Source of the DNA: Alistipes sp.
GTDB taxonomy: Bacteria; Bacteroidota; Bacteroidia; Bacteroidales; Rikenellaceae
Assembly: GCA_017380955.1 (NCBI GenBank)
Contig: JAFOCZ010000142.1
Location: 1 to 7,963 of the forward strand
Direction: 5' to 3'
Length of the DNA stretch: 7,963 nucleotides
Below the pieces are notes generated by a model. That model was not told the origin of the DNA and made no database searches. It saw only the letters and a program-made list of their open reading frames with translations. Below are positions 1 to 6,414 of this stretch, one piece after another. How positions within the stretch are numbered: position 1 is the stretch's first letter; each line of letters begins with the position of its first letter. Position numbers and translations under genes: made by a program.

Positions 1-135
1 ACAGAAATTGATCTGGAAAAACTGGATGCGGAGCTTCGCCTGCAGCGCATCATTTTCGAGGCATCCGGACAGGTTTATGACTTGATGAAAACCGCATGGC
101 AGAGTGATCATCTTTTTTTGGGTGGTGTGATTTAA
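1..135 (+). CDS. C-terminal end of an incomplete gene, possibly a type III restriction (Res) helicase fragment
   Basis: Frame 1 is open from the first base to a TAA at 133-135 and gives 44 residues. The gene begins outside the window, so only its tail is visible. The segment LRLQRIIFEASGQVYDLM (residues 12-29) resembles a helical stretch I remember from type III restriction enzyme Res/DEAD-helicase proteins. In those proteins that stretch is normally followed by many more residues, whereas here the frame stops about 15 residues later. If the resemblance is real, this is a truncated or remodelled copy. Codon choice (CTG for Leu, AAA for Lys) looks a little different from the genes that follow. 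A terminator hairpin lies 92 nt downstream, consistent with a real gene end. That a gene ends here is moderately sure; the family assignment is weak. Confidence 0.45.
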   Translation, partial: TEIDLEKLDAELRLQRIIFEASGQVYDLMKTAWQSDHLFLGGVI

Positions 136-140
136 CGAGC

Positions 141-164
141 AGATACACAGTGAGATACATAGTG
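141..164. repeat. Short tandem direct repeat, two 12-nt units
   Basis: AGATACACAGTG (141-152) is followed at once by AGATACATAGTG (153-164), 11 of 12 bases identical. It sits just after the stop of the leftmost gene. No function is evident and it may be chance or replication slippage. Confidence 0.5.
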
Positions 165-227
165 AAAAAATTTTTCATAAAAATTGCAGATTTTTGCCTG
201 ATAACCCCGAAAATAGCAAAAATGGGC

Positions 228-258
228 AAAAGCCGACGCTTTGCGACCGTCGGCTTTT
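228..258 (+). terminator. Rho-independent terminator hairpin
   Basis: A perfect 11-bp stem, AAAAGCCGACG (228-238) pairing with CGTCGGCTTTT (248-258), encloses a 9-nt loop. The GC-rich core flanked by A and T runs is the classic intrinsic terminator form and could work on both strands. It ends transcription from the leftmost gene before the cstA-like gene. Its presence also argues against translation starting upstream of it at 150, although that frame is open. The rest of the 136-350 intergenic stretch contains the tandem repeat and a weak promoter candidate only. Confidence 0.85.
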
Positions 259-315
259 CGGCGTTTGGAGAGATAAATTTAGCGGATTCTGCTGTGAGAT
301 ATCGCAAAAAAGTGT

Positions 316-323
316 TAATTTCG
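316..323 (+). promoter_or_regulatory. Weak candidate -7 box for the cstA-like operon
   Basis: TAATTTCG differs from the Bacteroidota -7 consensus TAnnTTTG at one position and lies 27 nt upstream of the ATG at 351. No convincing -33 TTTG is seen at the expected distance (only TGTG near 293). It is offered because some promoter is expected between the hairpin at 258 and the start at 351, and nothing better is visible. Confidence 0.3.
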
Positions 324-350
324 CAATGTTATTTATATAATGTGTGCGTT

Positions 351-1784
351 ATGATAACTTTTATAACTTGTCTTGTGGTGTTGGTTGTGGCGTACTTCCT
401 CTATGGTGGGCTTATGTCGCGCATCGCGGGAATAGACCCAAAGGCCGATGTGCCATCCAGGAGTATGTACGACGGCGTTGACTACATCCCTATGCCGCGC
501 TGGAGGATATTCCTCATTCAGTTGCTCAACATTGCCGGCACAGGCCCTATCTTCGGCGCTATCCTTGGCGCTTGTTATGGCCCTGTGGCGTTCTTATGGA
601 TAACGTTAGGTGGAATCTTCGTAGGTGCTATGCACGACTATCTATCGGGTGTTATCTCGCTTCGTAATGGTGGCAAGAGTCTCCCCGAGATTATCGGCAA
701 GTATCTCGGTAGTGGTATGCACAGGCTTACGCTGCTGCTTATTCCGTTGCTTATGATTTTGGTGGGTGCGGTGTTTGTCGTCACGCCATCACAGATTCTC
801 ACCGACAAGACCGATATCCCATATCTCGCGTGGGTGGTGATAATCATCGTCTACTACTTCGTGGCTACGATACTCCCGGTGGATAAGATTATCGGCAAGA
901 TATATCCAATCTTTGGTGCTGCGCTCATAGGTATGGCATTGGCATTCTTCGGGGTGTTGCTCTTTGGAGACTACACTATTCCGGAGTTAACCTCGGTGGG
1001 TAATATGCACTTCAATGCCGAGAATCTGCCTATTGTGCCTACGCTGTTCATAAGCATCGCCTGTGGTGCGGTATCGGGCTTCCACGCAACGCAGTCGCCA
1101 CTTATGGCACGTTGTGTGACCTCCGAGACTCAGGCGCGCCCTGTATTCTTTGGTGCTATGATTTCGGAGTCTATAATCGCCCTTATATGGGCTGCTATGG
1201 CTATGGCGTTCTTTGGTGGTGTTGAGGGCTTAAATGGCTTTATGGAGGCTAATGGCGGCAATGCCGGCGTTGTGGTGTCGTTGATTAGCGACACTACGCT
1301 CGGCACTGTGGGTAGTATCCTTGCTATCCTTGGCGTTGTCGTAGCGCCTATCACCTCGGGAGATACAGCCTTCCGCTCGGCACGTCTTATCGTTGCCGAT
1401 ATGCTTGGCTACGACCAGCGACCTATCTATAAGCGCCTTATCATCTGCCTTCCGCTCTTCGCCATAGGCATCGCCATTGCGTTTGTCGACTTTGATGTTA
1501 TCTGGCGCTACTTCGCGTGGTCCAACCAGGCGTTGTCGGTCTTTACGCTGTGGATGATTACCGCGTGGCTGATGCGCAAGGGTAGTGCGTTCTATGCCCT
1601 TGCCCTTGTACCTGCTATATTTATGACCTATATATGCTCGTCGTTTATCTTTGTCTCTATGCAGTTTGTGGGTATGGGCGCTACGACTGCAGCATATGTA
1701 TATGGTGCTGCCACAACGGCAGTAGTCTCAGGATTGTTAATGCTTAAAATAAGAAGAGATGTCAAACGTGGATCTGAAATTTAA
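351..1784 (+). CDS. Carbon starvation CstA family transporter, short form (477 aa)
   Basis: This is an integral inner-membrane protein of the CstA family, whose studied members import pyruvate or peptides when carbon is scarce. It is hydrophobic throughout, with roughly a dozen membrane segments, the first at residues 2-21. Family-like conserved stretches are visible: IAGTGPIFGAILGACYGP (61-78), HDY (95-97), SLRNGGKSLPE (103-113), GFHATQSP (243-250), TSGDTAFRSAR (335-345) and FAWSNQALS (388-396). At 477 aa it is much shorter than E. coli CstA (about 700 aa) and matches the compact variant common in anaerobes. The frame is open back to 150, but the extra 67 residues are not hydrophobic, span a terminator hairpin and do not fit the family, so the ATG at 351 is chosen. 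The 3' end overlaps the next gene by 26 nt. The exact substrate cannot be told from sequence. Confidence 0.9.
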   Translation: MITFITCLVVLVVAYFLYGGLMSRIAGIDPKADVPSRSMYDGVDYIPMPRWRIFLIQLLNIAGTGPIFGAILGACYGPVAFLWITLGGIFVGAMHDYLSGVISLRNGGKSLPEIIGKYLGSGMHRLTLLLIPLLMILVGAVFVVTPSQILTDKTDIPYLAWVVIIIVYYFVATILPVDKIIGKIYPIFGAALIGMALAFFGVLLFGDYTIPELTSVGNMHFNAENLPIVPTLFISIACGAVSGFHATQSPLMARCVTSETQARPVFFGAMISESIIALIWAAMAMAFFGGVEGLNGFMEANGGNAGVVVSLISDTTLGTVGSILAILGVVVAPITSGDTAFRSARLIVADMLGYDQRPIYKRLIICLPLFAIGIAIAFVDFDVIWRYFAWSNQALSVFTLWMITAWLMRKGSAFYALALVPAIFMTYICSSFIFVSMQFVGMGATTAAYVYGAATTAVVSGLLMLKIRRDVKRGSEI

Positions 1785-2445
1785 CCCTACCGAGGATCAG
1801 ACCTTCGAACTCGAGGGTAAGGGACGTTATAACTTTGTACGCCATAAGGAGTCTGTAGATGCTCTTGTTGCCGAGGGTCGCTATGCCGAGGCTTGTGAGG
1901 CGCGCTACGAGGCGTTCCAGACGCTTATGGAGGCGCTGCCCGAGGATGAGGCTATGCCACTGCGCTGGGAGCACGCCAATAGCCGTGCTGCGGTCTCTAT
2001 CCTCTATGGCTCGGCTGTCGACCACTTTCGTATCGGTGATGTGGAGATGGCTATGGCGCAGTTGGAGATGCTCCTGGATTGTGACCCCGAGGATCACTTC
2101 GAGGGTGTCAACCTCTTGGCGTTGTGCTATGTTGCCACCGAGGAGTGGGAGGCTTTTGACGATATCACTATAGACCTCACCGAGAAGTCTGCCGAGGCTG
2201 TTGTTGCTCGCCTGTGGGCATCATTCCAGCGCGATGGCGCTTTGGATAAGTCGCTGCTCTCGTTGCTCAAGTCGCGCTTCAAGGCCTTCTATGCCGAACT
2301 CACCGCTGCGGAGCATCCCGATGACGAGGCGTTCCGCCGTGATATATCTTCTGAGCGCCCCTCACAGGCTGCCGAGGCTCGTGAGTGGTGGCTGCTGACA
2401 GAGCCTTTGTGGAGCGAGTTCCCGAAGTTTATAAAAGCCCTATAA
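1759..2445 (+). CDS. TPR-like cytoplasmic protein coupled to the CstA-family transporter
   Basis: A 228-aa soluble protein with no signal peptide or membrane segment, rich in Glu and Ala. Residues 83-112 have the spacing of a tetratricopeptide repeat (small residues, then Gly-Asp, Ala-Met-Ala, and a closing DPED), and residues 114-140 (LLALCY, then EEWEAF) look like a second, more degenerate repeat. This suggests a helical, protein-binding scaffold. The start ATG at 1759 lies inside the last 26 nt of the upstream transporter gene in another frame, just after AGAAGAG, which can serve as a ribosome-binding site. Such an overlap implies translational coupling and makes a role linked to the transporter likely, though no catalytic motif is visible. 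A terminator hairpin starts 4 nt after the stop. Being a gene is nearly certain; the function is unknown. Confidence 0.88.
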   Translation: MSNVDLKFNPTEDQTFELEGKGRYNFVRHKESVDALVAEGRYAEACEARYEAFQTLMEALPEDEAMPLRWEHANSRAAVSILYGSAVDHFRIGDVEMAMAQLEMLLDCDPEDHFEGVNLLALCYVATEEWEAFDDITIDLTEKSAEAVVARLWASFQRDGALDKSLLSLLKSRFKAFYAELTAAEHPDDEAFRRDISSERPSQAAEAREWWLLTEPLWSEFPKFIKAL

Positions 2446-2448
2446 AAG

Positions 2449-2479
2449 AAGTGACGTACACCGCTGATGTACGTCACTT
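2449..2479. terminator. Bidirectional terminator shared by convergent operons
   Basis: A perfect 12-bp stem (2449-2460 with 2468-2479, core GTGACGTACA) encloses a 7-nt loop, CCGCTGA. On the plus strand it is followed by TTGTTTTA, and on the minus strand by a T-rich run ending in TTTTATA. It sits between the plus-strand stop at 2445 and the minus-strand stop at 2485, only 39 nt apart, so it should end both transcripts. Confidence 0.9.
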
Positions 2480-2484
2480 TTGTT

Positions 2485-3561
2485 TTACTTCGTCAGTCGC
2501 TGATAGTGGCAGACGAGAAGATTCTCATCGTCATCGTAGAGGTGCATACCATTGCCCTCGCAGAATTGCCACATCTTGCAGTCGGCACACTTGCCCTTCT
2601 TCGCCCAACTGCGGTTGCGGAACTTCTCAAAGCGATTCTGCCACACATCCCAGAAGTTATCGCGGTAGATGTTTCCCTGGGTGAAGTTACCACGCACCGA
2701 CGTACATCCCGAGATGTCACCATTCACACGAATGGATGCTATGCCGATGCCAGCGTGGCACTCAAATGGGCTTCTGCGCACCTCCATCTCATAGCCACCT
2801 ATGAAGCCCTCGCACGAGTATGATGCCTCTATTTTACCCTCCTTGCGTGTCTGCTCTATGAACTCCATCATATATGTATACTCCTCGTTGTTGAGTTGCA
2901 GACTCTCATCCTTGGCGGCACGTCCCACGGGGAAGATGCTGAAGAGTCGCCAGTGACGCACGCCGATGGAGTATAGAAACTCCTTAAACTCCTCGAGGCG
3001 TGGTATGAGCGCTGGTGTCACGCAGGTCACGATGTCCGATGCCAACTCCTTATCTGCCGAGATCATCTTCGCAGCCTCCACTGCGCGTCGGAAACTCTCC
3101 TTATTCTGTCGAATATGGTAGTGTTGCTCCTCGAAGCCGTCGAGCGATACGGTTATGGAGTGCAGTCCTGCGCGGATTAACGAGTCGAGACGCTGGCGTG
3201 TGAGACCCAAGCCATTGGTCACCATACCCCAGGGGTAGCCTCTGCGGTAGAGGTTGATGCCAATCTCCTCGAGGTCTTTGCGTACAAGCACCTCGCCACC
3301 CGACAGGATTACCAACACCTTATTGGGGTTTACGTTTGGCGTTACCTCGTTGTCCAATACACGGAAGAACTCCTTGGCTGGCATATCCGTAAGTGTGGTG
3401 TCTATGCGGCAGTCGCTGCCACAGTGACGACACTGCAGGTTGCAACGTAGCGTACACTCCCAAAATAGCGTATGCAGCCTATGCTCCTCGGCGCGTATGT
3501 GGCGCAGTTTGTTGTATAACTTCAGCGCCAGCCACTTGCGTAGTCCTAATCTCTTTCCCAT
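2485..3561 (-). CDS. Radical SAM/SPASM-type enzyme of the rSAM/lipoprotein system
   Basis: A 358-aa radical SAM protein. The CX3CX2C motif for the SAM-binding [4Fe-4S] cluster is Cys40, Cys44 and Cys47 (CNLQCRHC), followed by the GGE motif at 88-90 and VSLDG. The C-terminal part has a SPASM-like cysteine pattern: Cys268-X12-Gly-X4-Cys286, then Cys325-X2-Cys328-X5-Cys334, and Cys351 near the end. Proteins with this layout modify peptides or proteins. From memory it fits the Bacteroidota family described as the radical SAM member of the 'rSAM/lipoprotein system' (TIGR04133-like), whose gene sits beside a putative lipoprotein, as here. The ATG at 3561 follows an AGAGCGAG stretch and lies 20 nt after the stop of the lipoprotein remnant, so it is probably in one operon with the lipoprotein. 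The actual reaction and substrate are not established; modification of the lipoprotein is inferred from the pairing. Confidence 0.88.
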   Translation of the reverse strand: MGKRLGLRKWLALKLYNKLRHIRAEEHRLHTLFWECTLRCNLQCRHCGSDCRIDTTLTDMPAKEFFRVLDNEVTPNVNPNKVLVILSGGEVLVRKDLEEIGINLYRRGYPWGMVTNGLGLTRQRLDSLIRAGLHSITVSLDGFEEQHYHIRQNKESFRRAVEAAKMISADKELASDIVTCVTPALIPRLEEFKEFLYSIGVRHWRLFSIFPVGRAAKDESLQLNNEEYTYMMEFIEQTRKEGKIEASYSCEGFIGGYEMEVRRSPFECHAGIGIASIRVNGDISGCTSVRGNFTQGNIYRDNFWDVWQNRFEKFRNRSWAKKGKCADCKMWQFCEGNGMHLYDDDENLLVCHYQRLTK

Positions 3562-3581
3562 CTCGCTCTTTTGTTATTTTA

Positions 3582-3755
3582 TTACTCCTGCTCTTCCTGC
3601 TCCTCTTTCTCCTTGAGGGTCATAGTAATATCTCCGAGGTCGGCAACGTAAGAACCCTTATACCAACTGCCGCTACCTTCCTCTATCTGCGTCACCTTGT
3701 CACCAATGTCGAGGCTTAAATCTTCGAATTCACCACCGTTGTATTTACCAGTTAT
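3582..3755 (-). pseudogene. Displaced 3' end of a second rSAM-associated lipoprotein
   Basis: Right after the tandem stops of the complete lipoprotein (TAA 3759-3761, TAG 3756-3758) the same frame continues open for 57 codons to a TAA at 3582-3584, with no ATG near its beginning. Its translation aligns from its very first residue with residues 95-143 of the complete lipoprotein: NGGEFED is identical, as are QI, WY and GSY, and about 24 of 49 positions match with a single one-residue gap. It then ends in an acidic tail, EKEEQEEQE. This is therefore the C-terminal part of a paralogous lipoprotein without its signal peptide and N-terminal half. Synonymous codons in the shared NGGEFED stretch mostly differ (for example AAC GGT GGT against AAT GGC GGA), so it is not a fresh duplication. 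It could only be made by readthrough of two stops, so it is probably an untranslated remnant. Confidence 0.85.
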
Positions 3756-3758
3756 CTA

Positions 3759-4643
3759 TTAGTTTTCGCTGGGGATTATAAGTTGGTAGAACCACTGCAC
3801 AACGTAATCCTCGCCCGCAGCGCCCTTAACAGATTTTGTCTCCACGTCGTTGATATATACCTTCGACTCACTGCAGCCATCCCCAAGAATGTTGGTGTCG
3901 AAGCGAATCTGCCACTCACACTCCTTGTAACGCACCTTAAACTCTCCATCCTCGCCCATTGTGAACTCTCCGAATATGAAGAATGTCTGGTTATGCTCGT
4001 CGTAGCGTAGTTCTGCAGGTCCTGCAACATATTCCATTGTCGATGGTTTCAACTCCTTGAGTGCAGGGTCTACCTTATATATCTCGCCGTTGTACTCAAT
4101 CTCTATATTTAAGAGCCAGTCAGGGTCGGTGGTGGCAATGTTGTTGAGTGCCTCGTCAACAATCACAAACGCAGGGTCGAATGGCGCATAATCCCATATG
4201 ATAGGGTCTTTAACCTTCTTGGTCATAACAATCTTGTCGATGGTAATCTTATAACTGCCCTCATACCACTCACCATCGCCCTCGGCAATCTGTCTCACCT
4301 CGTTATACTTGACCTCGTATAACTTATCCTCGAACTCTCCGCCATTCTCCTCTCCGTCGACATCCTTAATAAGAAGTTTTGTGGGAACAGACCTATTCTT
4401 ACCCTTAAAGTTCACCCTGCCATTACTGTCGGTATAGCATCCTTCATAACCGAATGATTCATTGGGGTGACTGTCCAAAATCTGGATGCCTCTGATAGGG
4501 TTGTTCTCCTCATCTACTACGCGTGCGATAAGATGGAAATCGACAGTAGGAACGCCATACATACAAACCATTTCATCATCGCCATTGCAACTAACGGCAC
4601 TAAAGCCGAGAAGCAGCAACAATAGGTTAATTAGTCGTTTCAT
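3759..4643 (-). CDS. Radical SAM-associated putative lipoprotein with an extra C-terminal region
   Basis: A 294-aa exported protein. It has a lipoprotein signal peptide: positive N-terminus (MKR), Leu-rich core at residues 4-12, and lipobox AVSC with the acylated Cys19. The residues after the cysteine, NGDDE, are acidic, which in Bacteroidota lipoproteins often goes with export to the cell surface. Residues 29-143 match what I recall of the lipoprotein partner in the rSAM/lipoprotein system (TIGR04134-like): YG-P near the mature N-terminus, a VVDEENNPIRGI segment (42-53) of carboxypeptidase-regulatory-like beta-sandwich character, TDSNGRVNF (71-79), and DVDG-x2-NGGEF (94-104). Known members, as I recall them, end soon after the TMTLK-like strand, but here another 151 residues (144-294) of unknown type follow. 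A promoter lies just upstream and the radical SAM gene is downstream. The family call is fairly sure; its molecular role is unknown. Confidence 0.85.
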   Translation of the reverse strand: MKRLINLLLLLLGFSAVSCNGDDEMVCMYGVPTVDFHLIARVVDEENNPIRGIQILDSHPNESFGYEGCYTDSNGRVNFKGKNRSVPTKLLIKDVDGEENGGEFEDKLYEVKYNEVRQIAEGDGEWYEGSYKITIDKIVMTKKVKDPIIWDYAPFDPAFVIVDEALNNIATTDPDWLLNIEIEYNGEIYKVDPALKELKPSTMEYVAGPAELRYDEHNQTFFIFGEFTMGEDGEFKVRYKECEWQIRFDTNILGDGCSESKVYINDVETKSVKGAAGEDYVVQWFYQLIIPSEN

Positions 4644-4677
4644 AACTCAAAGGTTTAATTCGTTGTTTTCGTTATTG

Positions 4678-4709
4678 CAAAATTACATAATGTGTATATG
4701 CTTACCAAA
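4678..4709 (-). promoter_or_regulatory. Bacteroidota-type promoter for the lipoprotein/radical SAM operon
   Basis: On the minus strand, a -33 TTTG (4706-4709) is followed after 20 nt by TAATTTTG (4678-4685), a perfect match to the -7 box TAnnTTTG. The expected transcription start is near 4671, giving a leader of about 28 nt before the lipoprotein ATG at 4643. Confidence 0.8.
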
Positions 4710-4794
4710 TTTTTTGGGCAAAAATATTTCAGCGGTCGAGGTTGTAATGTGCTGTAAATCAAGTAGATGAATGAGGGTGAAAATACGAATTTTT

Positions 4795-4857
4795 CAACTC
4801 ATTGATAATCAGGTAGTTACAAATAGTATATTTAAATCATTGAAAATCAAAGAGTTG
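4795..4857. repeat. Imperfect inverted repeat in the divergent intergenic region
   Basis: CAACTCATTGATAATCA (4795-4811) and TGAAAATCAAAGAGTTG (4841-4857) are reverse complements at 14 of 17 positions, with a 29-nt AT-rich spacer. It lies between the two divergent promoters, upstream of both. It could be a regulator site, a recombinase-type site or a small mobile-element scar; nothing in the sequence decides between these. Confidence 0.55.
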
Positions 4858-4900
4858 TGATATAGTTGCGATTTTCGATAGATAAACCAATAAAAAAAGT

Positions 4901-4908
4901 TAACTTTG
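4901..4908 (+). promoter_or_regulatory. -7 promoter box of the ispG-recO operon
   Basis: TAACTTTG is a perfect match to the Bacteroidota -7 consensus. The -33 side is weak: TTTTCG at 4872-4877 is the nearest candidate, about 23 nt away. Transcription should start around 4914-4915, which leaves a leader of only about 13 nt before the ATG at 4928. Confidence 0.7.
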
Positions 4909-4927
4909 CAAAAAGAAACTTTTGTTT

Positions 4928-6412
4928 ATGGGAACAACACTAAAATATAGCCGTCGCATCTCCCACGAAGTGGCATTCGGAGGTGTGACAATCGGAGGCA
5001 AACAGCCTATCGCGGTACAGTCTATGGCAAATACCCCAACGGCAGATGTGGAGCGTAGCGTGGAGCAGACCATACGCATCGCCGATGCTGGTGCAGAGAT
5101 AGTGCGCCTCACGGCACAGGGACGCAAGGAGGGTGAGGCGCTAACGCCAATTATGGAGCAGTTGCGCACGAAGGGTTGCTGTGCAGCGATAGTTGCCGAC
5201 ATCCACTTCACACCCGAGATTGCTATGATGGCTGCTGAGGTTGTCGACAAGGTGCGTATAAACCCTGGTAACTTCCGTACCTCGAATGGCGAGTTGCAGA
5301 GCCTTATAGATATATGTAAGCGTCGTGGTGTTGCGCTGCGCATAGGCGTAAACCACGGCTCGTTGGCAAAGCGTGTCTTCGACGAGTGGGGTGACACCCC
5401 CGAGGGTATGGTGGCCTCGGCGATGGAGTTCTTGCATATATGTCGTGCTGCGGAGTTCGACGATGTGGTGGTGTCGATGAAGTCGAGCAACACGCGTATT
5501 ATGGTACACGCCTACCGTCTGCTGGTTGAGGCTATGGCAAAGGAGGGTATGACATATCCCTTGCACCTTGGCGTTACGGAGGCAGGCGATGGCATCGAGG
5601 GTCGTATCAAGAGTGCTGTGGGCATCGGTGCGTTGCTGGCGGATGGCATCGGCGACACGCTGCGTGTGTCATTGACTGAAGCGCCTGAGAATGAGGTGCC
5701 TGTGGGTCGCCTGTTGGCGGAGTATTTCGTGGGTCGCACCGCGGAGTTTGAGGTTGAGAGCCTCGATGGTTACTCACCAACATCCTTCCGTGCGCGTACC
5801 ACGGCGCGTCCTATTATCCACACGGAGATGACCGCAGAGTATGACATAGTGGAGGCTCATAGCGATAACCCTACGCACGAGTGGCGCGCAGCGATACTCA
5901 ACAGCAAGGATAACCGCCCTAAGGTGCTACGACGCAGATATGATGGTGCAGATGCCGAGCGTGTGGCGATATATGCCGCAGCGGATATGGGACAGTTGCT
6001 CATAGATGGTCTTGCTGAGGGTGTGTGGGTAGATGCTCCGCAATTGGATGCAAAGGTTGTTGAGGATATAGAACTTATGCTTCTGCAGGCGGCACGTCTG
6101 CGTTTCTCACGCACGGAGTATATAGCCTGCCCAAGTTGTGGTCGCACGCTCTACGACATAGAGTCTACGCTTGCCTCTATCAAGGCGCGTACCTCACACC
6201 TCAAGGATTTGAAGATTGGCGTTATGGGCTGCATCGTAAATGGCCCTGGCGAGATGGCAGATGCTGACTATGGCTATGTAGGCTCATCACCCGAGCATAT
6301 CACGCTCTACCGCGGTCGCGAGATTGTGGAGCGCAACATCCACCAGTCGGAGGCTATAGACCACCTTATAGAGATTATCAAGCGCGACGGACGCTGGCAC
6401 GACCCTGAGTAG
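4928..6412 (+). CDS. ispG: 4-hydroxy-3-methylbut-2-enyl-diphosphate synthase (IspG/GcpE)
   Basis: This cytoplasmic iron-sulfur enzyme carries out the penultimate step of the MEP pathway, converting methylerythritol cyclodiphosphate to HMBPP for isoprenoids and quinones. The N-terminal TIM-barrel domain shows VQSMANTPTADV, ADIHFTP and VRINPGNF. The C-terminal domain has the [4Fe-4S] ligands Cys401 and Cys404 (CPSCGRT) and Cys435 in GCIVNGPGE (434-442), with the conserved Glu442. Between the two lies a linking region starting near residue 270, so this is the large, three-domain type rather than the roughly 370-aa E. coli type. At 494 aa it is nevertheless shorter than the roughly 600-aa proteins I associate with Bacteroides. 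An in-frame TTG at 4922 is possible but the ATG at 4928 gives the natural N-terminus, MGTTLKYSRR. recO follows 2 nt downstream. Confidence 0.95.
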   Translation: MGTTLKYSRRISHEVAFGGVTIGGKQPIAVQSMANTPTADVERSVEQTIRIADAGAEIVRLTAQGRKEGEALTPIMEQLRTKGCCAAIVADIHFTPEIAMMAAEVVDKVRINPGNFRTSNGELQSLIDICKRRGVALRIGVNHGSLAKRVFDEWGDTPEGMVASAMEFLHICRAAEFDDVVVSMKSSNTRIMVHAYRLLVEAMAKEGMTYPLHLGVTEAGDGIEGRIKSAVGIGALLADGIGDTLRVSLTEAPENEVPVGRLLAEYFVGRTAEFEVESLDGYSPTSFRARTTARPIIHTEMTAEYDIVEAHSDNPTHEWRAAILNSKDNRPKVLRRRYDGADAERVAIYAAADMGQLLIDGLAEGVWVDAPQLDAKVVEDIELMLLQAARLRFSRTEYIACPSCGRTLYDIESTLASIKARTSHLKDLKIGVMGCIVNGPGEMADADYGYVGSSPEHITLYRGREIVERNIHQSEAIDHLIEIIKRDGRWHDPE

Positions 6413-6414
6413 CG

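Noticed and set aside
50..307. Minus-strand open frame of 85 codons
   Set aside because: It overlaps the leftmost coding tail and the terminator, and has no recognisable domain or promoter.
150..350. N-terminal extension of 67 residues on the CstA-like protein starting at 150
   Set aside because: It crosses a strong terminator hairpin (228-258), is unlike the family, and the membrane protein begins naturally at the ATG at 351.
2467..2823. Plus-strand open frame of 118 codons opposite the radical SAM gene
   Set aside because: It runs antisense to a clearly conserved gene and contains no family motif; its frame is a by-product of the codon use on the other strand.
3756..3761. Stop-codon readthrough (including TAG as pyrrolysine) joining the lipoprotein to its in-frame tail
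   Set aside because: Two consecutive different stops, TAA then TAG, make readthrough very unlikely, and no single sequencing error would join the frames. The displaced-remnant explanation is simpler.
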